Shown here in pieces: positions 19,490 through 26,382 of a stretch of DNA of 64,000 bases. A model generated the notes under the pieces. The model was not told the DNA's origin, did no database searches, and was given only the letters and a program-made list of their open reading frames with translations. The translations under genes were made by a program, and so were the position numbers. Location: contig CAMHQC010000007.1 in NCBI GenBank assembly GCA_946187325.1, positions 1-64,000 on the forward strand, given 5' to 3'. Each line of letters opens with the position of its first letter. The first letter of the stretch is position 1. Origin of the DNA: an uncultured Clostridia bacterium. GTDB lineage: Bacteria; Bacillota; Clostridia; Oscillospirales; Acutalibacteraceae.

Positions 19490-19541
19490 AAGTTAGCGGA
19501 AGCTAACTTTTGTTAAGGGAAATAGGTTAGTAACAACTAAC
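19490..19541. promoter_or_regulatory. Two operator-like palindromes upstream of feoA
   Basis: AAGTTAGC-ggaa-GCTAACTT and GTTAGT-aaca-ACTAAC. Confidence 0.6.
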
Positions 19542-19554
19542 ACATAAGGAGAGT

Positions 19555-19773
19555 ATGGATATGATGCCTCTTGTGTTGGCTAACGTGAACGAGAGTAACA
19601 TAATCAAAAAGGTAGGCGGATTGCCCGAAACCAAAAAGCACCTCGAGAACCTCGGCTTTGTCGTGGGCGGAGATGTTACGGTTATTTCGACAATCGGCGG
19701 AAACGTTATTGTTAACGTAAAAGAATCGAGAGTCGCTATCAGCAAAGAGATGGCGATGAAAATTATGATATGA
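19555..19773 (+). CDS. feoA: Ferrous iron transport protein A
   Basis: Small SH3-like protein, adjacent to second feoA and feoB. Confidence 0.88.
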   Translation: MDMMPLVLANVNESNIIKKVGGLPETKKHLENLGFVVGGDVTVISTIGGNVIVNVKESRVAISKEMAMKIMI

Positions 19774-19784
19774 GGGGGAAAATT

Positions 19785-20006
19785 ATGAAAACTCTTAGAG
19801 ACGCTAAAATCGGCGATACCGTAAAGGTAGTTAAGCTTCACGGCGAGGGCGCTGTTAAGCGCAGAATTATGGATATGGGTATCACCAAAAACGTTGAAAT
19901 TACTGTGAGAAAGGTCGCTCCCTTAGGCGATCCCGTAGAAATAACAGTTCGCGGCTACGAGCTTTCGCTTAGAAAAGCCGACGCCGCAATGATAGAAGTA
20001 GAATAG
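19785..20006 (+). CDS. feoA: Ferrous iron transport protein A (second copy)
   Basis: GEGAVKRRIMDMGITKNVEITVRKVAPLGDPVEITVRGYELSLRKADA. Confidence 0.93.
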   Translation: MKTLRDAKIGDTVKVVKLHGEGAVKRRIMDMGITKNVEITVRKVAPLGDPVEITVRGYELSLRKADAAMIEVE

Positions 20007-20020
20007 GAGAGAGGTTATTA

Positions 20021-22450
20021 ATGAGTATTAGAATTGCTCTCGCGGGAAACCCGAACAGCGGTAAAACCACGCTGTTTAACGCCTTAACGGGTTCTAACCA
20101 GTTTGTCGGAAACTGGCCCGGCGTTACCGTCGAGAAAAAAGAAGGCAAGCTAAAAAAACACAGCGACGTAATTATCACCGACCTTCCGGGAATTTACTCG
20201 CTGTCGCCGTATACGCTCGAGGAGGTCGTAGCTCGTAATTATCTTATCGACGAGCGTCCCGACGTTATTCTTAATATTATCGACGGAACGAACTTAGAGC
20301 GTAACCTTTACCTTACAACCCAGCTAACCGAGCTCGGAATCCCCGTAGTTGTAGCGGTAAATATGATGGACGTTGTCCGTAAAAACGGCGATAAAATTAA
20401 TAAAGACGAGCTCTCGCGCCAGCTCGGTTGCCACGTTGTAGAGATTTCCGCTCTTAAAAACACAGGCATTACCGAAGCGGCGGAGGTCGCTATCGCGGCG
20501 GCTGAGGAAGAAAAAACCGTTCCTCAGCACAGCTTCAGCGGAGCCGTAGAACACGCTCTCGCTCATATTGAGGAGGGAACCTTCCTACACGATATGCCCG
20601 AGGAACAGCAGCGCTGGTACGCTATTAAGATTTTTGAGCGTGACGAAAAGGTGCTTGAAAAGTTAAATATTCCCGAGGATAAGCTCAAGCATATCGAAAA
20701 GGATATTAACGCGGCTGAAAAGGAGCTTGACGACGACTCGGAAAGTATTATCACTAACGAGAGATATGTATACATAGCTTCGGTGATTAAGGCTTGTTAT
20801 AAAAAGCAGAACCGAGGCAGTCTTACCACCTCCGATAAAATTGATAAGGTAGTTACAAACCGCTTCTTAGCGCTTCCGATATTCGCGCTGATTATGTGTA
20901 TCGTTTACTATATTTCGGTTACTACCGTCGGAACAGTCCTTACCGACTGGATGAACGACGGTGTGTTCGGCGACGGATGGCACTTGTTCGGAATCGGTGA
21001 CAGCGCTTACAACGAGGCTGTCGATAAATGGGCAGAAAAGAATGTATTTAACAACGAAGATTTAGACAAGCTGTTAACCGCGGCGTCTAATGACAGCAAT
21101 ATCAAGGGCGCTTCCGACTTAAAGGACGCTTACGACGAAAAGGATTTCGGCGCGTTCGAGGAAGCCTACGGCTCGTATGTAGACGAGTTCTATCAGGGCG
21201 AGGAAAACTCAAAGATAAAGGTTTACGATATTAATAAATATCTGCCGCTCGACGACGAGGGCGAGTTCGATAACCCCGTTGACCCCGCCGAGTACGGAGT
21301 TTGGATTCCGGGTATTCCCGTACTTGTAGAAAACGGACTTAACGCCGTTAACTGCGCGGATTGGCTCCAGAGCTTAATCCTCGACGGTATCGTAGCGGGC
21401 GTAGGCGCGGTGCTCGGATTTGTACCTCAAATTCTCGTACTGTTTATATTCCTGGCGTTCCTCGAGAGCTGCGGATATATGGCTCGTATCGCGTTCGTTA
21501 TGGATAGAATTTTCCGTAAATTCGGACTTTCGGGTAAGAGCTTTATCCCGATGTTAATCGGTACGGGCTGCGGCGTTCCGGGTATTATGGCTTCGCGAAC
21601 GATTGAAAACGAGCGCGACCGCCGTATGACGATTATGACTACAACGTTTATCCCCTGCGGAGCTAAGCTCCCGATTATCGCTATGATCGCGACAGCGCTG
21701 TTCGGCGGCGCTTGGTGGGTAGCTCCGAGCGCATACTTCTTAGGAATGGCGGCTATCGTGGTTTCGGGTATTATGCTCAAGAAAACCAAGATGTTCGCGG
21801 GCGATCCCGCTCCGTTTGTTATGGAGCTTCCCGCGTACCACCTCCCGACAGTTTCCAACGTTCTCCGCTCGATGTGGGAGAGAGGCTGGAGCTTTATCAA
21901 GAAAGCGGGTACTATTATCCTTCTTGCCTCTATCGCAATCTGGGCAGGCTCGGTGTTCGGCTGGTACGGCACATCGTTCGGCTTCAACCCCGATATTCCG
22001 ATTGAAAACAGTATCTTAGGCGCTATCGGTAACGGTATCCAGTGGATATTCGCTCCCTTAGGCTTCGCCGATATCAAGGCGGCTATCGCTACAATTATGG
22101 GACTTGTCGCTAAAGAGGAAGTTGTCGGAGTATTCGGCGTACTCGACTTCGGCGGACTTACACCGCTCGCGGCGTACAGCTTCTTAGCGTTCAACTTACT
22201 CTGCGCTCCGTGCTTCGCGGCTATCGGCGCTATCAGACGTGAGATGAACTCGGCTAAATGGACAGCGTTCGCTATCGCTTACCAGTGTATCTTCGCCTAC
22301 GCGGTATCGCTCGTAATATTCCAGGTTGGTTCGATATTTACAGGCGGACTTAACGTAATCGGATTAATATTCGCTATAGCGGTAATCGCTTTCGTAATCT
22401 ATATGCTCGCTAGACCTTATAAAGAGTCTACACGTTTAAGCGTAAGATAA
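20021..22450 (+). CDS. feoB: Ferrous iron transport protein B
   Basis: G1 GNPNSGKTTLFN, DLPGIYSLSPYTLEE, gate motifs and C-terminal TM domain. Confidence 0.97.
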   Translation: MSIRIALAGNPNSGKTTLFNALTGSNQFVGNWPGVTVEKKEGKLKKHSDVIITDLPGIYSLSPYTLEEVVARNYLIDERPDVILNIIDGTNLERNLYLTTQLTELGIPVVVAVNMMDVVRKNGDKINKDELSRQLGCHVVEISALKNTGITEAAEVAIAAAEEEKTVPQHSFSGAVEHALAHIEEGTFLHDMPEEQQRWYAIKIFERDEKVLEKLNIPEDKLKHIEKDINAAEKELDDDSESIITNERYVYIASVIKACYKKQNRGSLTTSDKIDKVVTNRFLALPIFALIMCIVYYISVTTVGTVLTDWMNDGVFGDGWHLFGIGDSAYNEAVDKWAEKNVFNNEDLDKLLTAASNDSNIKGASDLKDAYDEKDFGAFEEAYGSYVDEFYQGEENSKIKVYDINKYLPLDDEGEFDNPVDPAEYGVWIPGIPVLVENGLNAVNCADWLQSLILDGIVAGVGAVLGFVPQILVLFIFLAFLESCGYMARIAFVMDRIFRKFGLSGKSFIPMLIGTGCGVPGIMASRTIENERDRRMTIMTTTFIPCGAKLPIIAMIATALFGGAWWVAPSAYFLGMAAIVVSGIMLKKTKMFAGDPAPFVMELPAYHLPTVSNVLRSMWERGWSFIKKAGTIILLASIAIWAGSVFGWYGTSFGFNPDIPIENSILGAIGNGIQWIFAPLGFADIKAAIATIMGLVAKEEVVGVFGVLDFGGLTPLAAYSFLAFNLLCAPCFAAIGAIRREMNSAKWTAFAIAYQCIFAYAVSLVIFQVGSIFTGGLNVIGLIFAIAVIAFVIYMLARPYKESTRLSVR

Positions 22451-22481
22451 ATACATATAATAATCAGAAAGGGAGGACTTT

Positions 22482-22643
22482 ATGAACTGGCTGACCGCTA
22501 ATCTCGGAACAATTGTTATCGCGATAATAGTCGCGGGACTTGTCGGGGCTGTAATATTTAACAGCCTGCGGAAAAGAAAGCAGGGTAAATCCTCCTGTTC
22601 CTGCGGATGCGCTGATTGTCCGATGAAAAATAAATGTCATTAA
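22482..22643 (+). CDS. FeoB-associated Cys-rich membrane protein (53 aa, not in ORF track)
   Basis: MNWLTANLGTIVIAIIVAGLVGAVIFNSLRKRKQGKSSCSCGCADCPMKNKCH*; RBS ggagg; downstream of feoB. Confidence 0.9.
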   Translation: MNWLTANLGTIVIAIIVAGLVGAVIFNSLRKRKQGKSSCSCGCADCPMKNKCH

Positions 22644-22646
22644 ATA

Positions 22647-22673
22647 ATCGGGTCGGTTTAATGCCGACCCGAT
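22647..22673. terminator. Intrinsic terminator of the feo operon
   Basis: ATCGGGTCGG-tttaatg-CCGACCCGAT then T-rich. Confidence 0.85.
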
Positions 22674-22690
22674 CTTATTAGTATATAGTA

Positions 22691-22773
22691 TTCAGTTCTC
22701 AGTAATCAGTATTTTTATTGACCTTGCCGCGCACTTCGGCATTATTCGTTAAATCTGGATACTGAGAACTGAA
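22691..22773. repeat. Intergenic element with 14-bp perfect terminal inverted repeats
   Basis: TTCAGTTCTCAGTA (22691-22704) / TACTGAGAACTGAA (22760-22773). Confidence 0.8.
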
Positions 22774-22844
22774 AAAAACCCTTTTCTAAATTAAAAACTT
22801 GTGTTATAATAAATATCACGCGTTTAGCGGAAAGGAATGGTAAT

Positions 22845-23582
22845 ATGCTGAAAATTGAAAACTTATCGTTTAATGTTAATTCAGGCGAAAAAGAAATTAT
22901 AAAAAACATCAGCCTCGAAATCCCCGACGGAAAGTTAATTGTCGTAACAGGCCCCAACGGCGGCGGAAAATCCACGCTCGCCAAGCTTATCGCGGGACTT
23001 GAAAAGCCTTCGGCGGGTAAAATTTTCTTTAAGGGCGAGGACATAACCGATATGAGCATAACCGACAGGGCTAAACTCGGTATCGCGTTCGCCTTTCAGC
23101 AGCCCGTCAAGTTTAAGGGTATAAGGGTTATAGACCTTATCCGTCTTTCCGCGGGAAAGGAGCTTTCTATCGCCGAGGCATGCGAGTATTTATCTTTAGT
23201 GGGTTTGTGCGCTAGGGAATATATCGACCGCGAGGTTAACGCGAGCCTATCGGGCGGAGAGTTAAAGAGAATCGAGATAGCTATTGTTCTCGCAAGAAAA
23301 TCTCTGCTCACCGTATTCGACGAACCCGAGGCGGGAATAGATTTATGGAGCTTCAGCAACCTTATCGACGTTTTCCGTCAGCAGCGCGAGGAAATTAAAG
23401 ACAGGTCTATTTTAATAATCTCTCACCAGGAGAGAATTTTAAATATCGCCGACGAAATTGTAGTTCTTAACAACGGCGAAATCGAAAAACACGGTAAAAA
23501 GGACGAGCTTCTCCCCGAGTTAATCGGAACCTCGGCGGCGGTAGCTAAATGTAAGGGAATAAAAAAGGAGTTGGATGACTGA
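22845..23582 (+). CDS. sufC: Fe-S cluster assembly ATPase SufC
   Basis: GPNGGGKSTLAKLIAG, LSGGELKRIEIA; adjacent SufB-like. Confidence 0.93.
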   Translation: MLKIENLSFNVNSGEKEIIKNISLEIPDGKLIVVTGPNGGGKSTLAKLIAGLEKPSAGKIFFKGEDITDMSITDRAKLGIAFAFQQPVKFKGIRVIDLIRLSAGKELSIAEACEYLSLVGLCAREYIDREVNASLSGGELKRIEIAIVLARKSLLTVFDEPEAGIDLWSFSNLIDVFRQQREEIKDRSILIISHQERILNIADEIVVLNNGEIEKHGKKDELLPELIGTSAAVAKCKGIKKELDD

Positions 23583-24505
23583 TGAAGCTTGATAAAATAC
23601 AGCAGTATTTATTAAAAGAAATCGCGGATTTGACCGATGTGCCCGCGGGCGCTTATAATATCCGTTCCAACAGCCAGTCTATCGGCAGACAGTCGTCCGC
23701 GAATATTTCGATTACTCCGAAAACGGACGTCAGCGGAATTGATATCCGTATTAAAGACGGTACTAAAAACGAGAGCGTTCATATTCCCGTAGTTATGACC
23801 GAAAGCGGTCTTAAAGAGGAGGTTTATAACGACTTTTACGTAGGCGATAACGCCGATGTAGAGATAGTCGCGGGTTGCGGAATTGACAACTGCGGCAATC
23901 ACGACTCCGAGCACGACGGTATACACAGATTTTTCGTAGGTAAAAATTCCAAGGTTAAATATGTCGAAAAGCATTTCGGCTCGGGCGAGGGCTCGGGTAA
24001 AAGAATTTTAAATCCCGTAACCGAGGTTTATATGGAAGAAAACAGCTCCGTCGAGATGGAAATGGTTCAGATTAAGGGCGTTGACGATACTGTACGTACG
24101 ACTATCGCCGAGCTTAAAGAGGGCGCGAGCTTAGTTGTAAGAGAGCGGCTTATGACGCATAACGAGCAGAAAGCCTACAGTATCTATACCGTAAGCCTTA
24201 ACGGCAAAAACTCTACCGCCGACGTTGTTTCGAGGGCTGTCGCGAGGGATAACTCCTACCAGAAATTCGAGGCGAAAATCGTCGGTAACGCCGAATGTAA
24301 GGGTCATACCGAGTGCGACTCGATTATTATGGATAACGGACAGATTTTAGCTGTTCCCGCGCTCGAGGCTAATAACGTAGACGCGTCGCTCGTACATGAG
24401 GCGGCTATAGGAAAAATCGCGGGCGAGCAGATAGACAAGCTTATGACCTTGGGCTTAACCGAAGCCGAAGCCGAGCAGGAGATTATCAACGGATTTTTAA
24501 GATAG
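23582..24505 (+). CDS. sufB: SufB/SufD-family Fe-S scaffold protein
   Basis: SufBD beta-helix-type sequence (GHTECDSIIMDNGQILAVPALEANNVDASLVHEAAIGKI). Confidence 0.92.
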   Translation: MKLDKIQQYLLKEIADLTDVPAGAYNIRSNSQSIGRQSSANISITPKTDVSGIDIRIKDGTKNESVHIPVVMTESGLKEEVYNDFYVGDNADVEIVAGCGIDNCGNHDSEHDGIHRFFVGKNSKVKYVEKHFGSGEGSGKRILNPVTEVYMEENSSVEMEMVQIKGVDDTVRTTIAELKEGASLVVRERLMTHNEQKAYSIYTVSLNGKNSTADVVSRAVARDNSYQKFEAKIVGNAECKGHTECDSIIMDNGQILAVPALEANNVDASLVHEAAIGKIAGEQIDKLMTLGLTEAEAEQEIINGFLR

Positions 24506-24526
24506 TTAAAACTTAATAGAAAAAAG

Positions 24527-24560
24527 TTTCGGTCGGATAGAATTTTCTATCCGACCGAAA
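24527..24560. terminator. Terminator hairpin, copy 1 of a sequence shared with 36974-37007
   Basis: TTTCGGTCGGATAGA-attt-TCTATCCGACCGAAA. Confidence 0.9.
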
Positions 24561-24574
24561 TCTTTAGCTGTTAA

Positions 24575-24820
24575 CTATTTAAACAGTCCCTTTTTCTCGT
24601 AGGGCTCGATATCATAGGAAACGAGCTTATAGCCTGTTTCCTCAATCGCTTTGTCGAGGGCTTCCTTAGATATTTCCTCCTTAGCGATAATTACCGTTTC
24701 GTTTTTTGAGTGGGACGAATTTACCTTTTTTACCTTAAAGCTCTTTCTGATTTGGTCGTTGACGTGAGCTTCGCACATTCCGCACATCATACCGTCTACG
24801 CCGAGTGTAATTTTGTACAT
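24575..24820 (-). CDS. Heavy-metal-associated (HMA) domain protein
   Basis: ITLGVDGMMCGMCEAHVNDQIRK, CxxC ferredoxin-like fold. Confidence 0.85.
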   Translation of the reverse strand: MYKITLGVDGMMCGMCEAHVNDQIRKSFKVKKVNSSHSKNETVIIAKEEISKEALDKAIEETGYKLVSYDIEPYEKKGLFK

Positions 24821-24860
24821 AATAAAATCCTTTCTTTATTGTTTTCAGCACACAGTTATC

Positions 24861-25781
24861 TTAACAAGTTGGCTTCTCCTCAAGGAGAAGGCGAACCGCT
24901 GTTTTTCCGTTTTTTTGTATTTCTTTTTTCAGCTCGTCTAAGCTGTCGAATTTCTTTTCGGGGCGGATAAATTCCTTTAGCCTTACGTCAACGGTTTTAC
25001 CGTATAAATCTCCGCCCGAGTATTCGGGAAGCCAGGTTTCGCAGTTCGGGAGATTGCGGCTACCGACCGTGGGCTTTACGCCGATATTGGTAACGCCGAT
25101 ATATTCCCCGCCGTCTATAGTGACCTTGGACGCGTAAACTCCGAACCTGGGCAGGATAATTCCGTCCGCAAACCGTAGGTTTATAGTCGGAGTGCCCATT
25201 TTAGAGCCGATATGGTTGCCCTTTACCGACTTGCTTTTAAGTCCGAAGTCGTAGCCTAAAAGCGCGTTAGCCTTTTTAATATCGCCCTTTTTAAGAGCGT
25301 TTCTAATCTCGGTAGAACTCACTACAGTATCGCCCAGCCTTACCGGGTCACATACCCTAACGCCGATATTTTCCTCTTTACAGAGCTTTTTCAGCGTATC
25401 GGTATCGCCTGCGCCGAGCCTGCCGAAATGATAGTTAAATCCGCAGAAAACCTCCTCGGCGTTAAAAACATTTTTTATTATTTCCCGCACAAAGCTTTCG
25501 GGGCTTTTGTCCTTTAGCTTTTCGAAATCGAGAATATATAAAATTTCTATTCCGAGATTTTCGAGCATAGCGACTTTCTCGTCATAGGTTAACAGCTGAG
25601 AGTTTTTGTCCTTGGACTTCGGGGTTGACGAAAATGTAAAGGCTGCCGGCACAAGTCCTCTGCTCTTAGCCTCTAAAGCGAGGTTTAATACCGCCTTGTG
25701 TCCGAGGTGTATTCCGTCGAAATATCCGAGCGCGGCGGCTGTCTTTTTATCGCTGGGAGTTAAATCCCTGAAAACACGCAT
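24861..25781 (-). CDS. ribF: Bifunctional riboflavin kinase / FAD synthetase
   Basis: ALGYFDGIHLGHKAVL, STEIRNALKKGDI, KGNHIGSKMGTPTINL. Confidence 0.95.
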   Translation of the reverse strand: MRVFRDLTPSDKKTAAALGYFDGIHLGHKAVLNLALEAKSRGLVPAAFTFSSTPKSKDKNSQLLTYDEKVAMLENLGIEILYILDFEKLKDKSPESFVREIIKNVFNAEEVFCGFNYHFGRLGAGDTDTLKKLCKEENIGVRVCDPVRLGDTVVSSTEIRNALKKGDIKKANALLGYDFGLKSKSVKGNHIGSKMGTPTINLRFADGIILPRFGVYASKVTIDGGEYIGVTNIGVKPTVGSRNLPNCETWLPEYSGGDLYGKTVDVRLKEFIRPEKKFDSLDELKKEIQKNGKTAVRLLLEEKPTC

Positions 25782-25798
25782 AGGCGCGCTCCTTTCGT

Positions 25799-26347
25799 TT
25801 AGATTTTGCCCGAATCCAATAGCATTTTAAGCTTTAGTATCGTAATCTGGGTTTTAGCGTCGGGAATTTGGTTGTTAAGCACCATCTCGACTGCCTTGTT
25901 GAGCGGTATTTTCTCGACGTTTAAGAACTCGTCCTCGTCGGGACTCTGCTCGCCTACGGACTTTACCCTGCACGCGAAAAGATGGATTATCTCGTCGGTA
26001 TAGCCTGTGCTCGGGTACATAGCTCCGAGGGTTATAAAGCTGTAGCCCTCACAGCCCGTTTCTTCTTTTAGCTCGCGTTTTCCGTTTTCGAGTACGGTTT
26101 CGCCCTTTTCGAGCTTGCCCGCGGGTAACTCGAGCGTTACCTCCATATACGGATACCTGAACTGCCTTACGAAGTAGAGGTTTTTATCCTCGTCCATAGC
26201 GGCGATACATACTCCGCCTTGGTGGTGAACTACCTCGCGAGAAGCCGTGTTGCCGTCGGGAAGCTCAACCTCGTCGAGTTTAATATGTAAGATTTTCCCG
26301 TCAAATACAGTCTTGCTGTTTAACGTTTTTTCTGTTAAGTTTTTCAT
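25799..26347 (-). CDS. nudF: NUDIX hydrolase (ADP-ribose pyrophosphatase-like)
   Basis: Nudix box GKLEKGETVLENGKRELKEETG. Confidence 0.9.
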   Translation of the reverse strand: MKNLTEKTLNSKTVFDGKILHIKLDEVELPDGNTASREVVHHQGGVCIAAMDEDKNLYFVRQFRYPYMEVTLELPAGKLEKGETVLENGKRELKEETGCEGYSFITLGAMYPSTGYTDEIIHLFACRVKSVGEQSPDEDEFLNVEKIPLNKAVEMVLNNQIPDAKTQITILKLKMLLDSGKI

Positions 26348-26382
26348 AACTATCCACTATCAACTCTCAACTATCAACTGTT
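26348..26382. repeat. Heptad tandem array filling the asnB-nudF spacer
   Basis: aactatc|cactatc|aactctc|aactatc|aactgtt. Confidence 0.9.

Noticed and set aside
18799-19491. 230-aa minus-strand ORF opposite rnfB and across the feo promoter
   Set aside because: Overlaps RnfB ferredoxin-coding sequence and a consensus promoter on the other strand; no homology-like motifs.
21427-22194. 255-aa minus-strand ORF opposite feoB
   Set aside because: Antisense shadow of FeoB membrane domain; its low-complexity hydrophobic translation is a codon-bias artefact.
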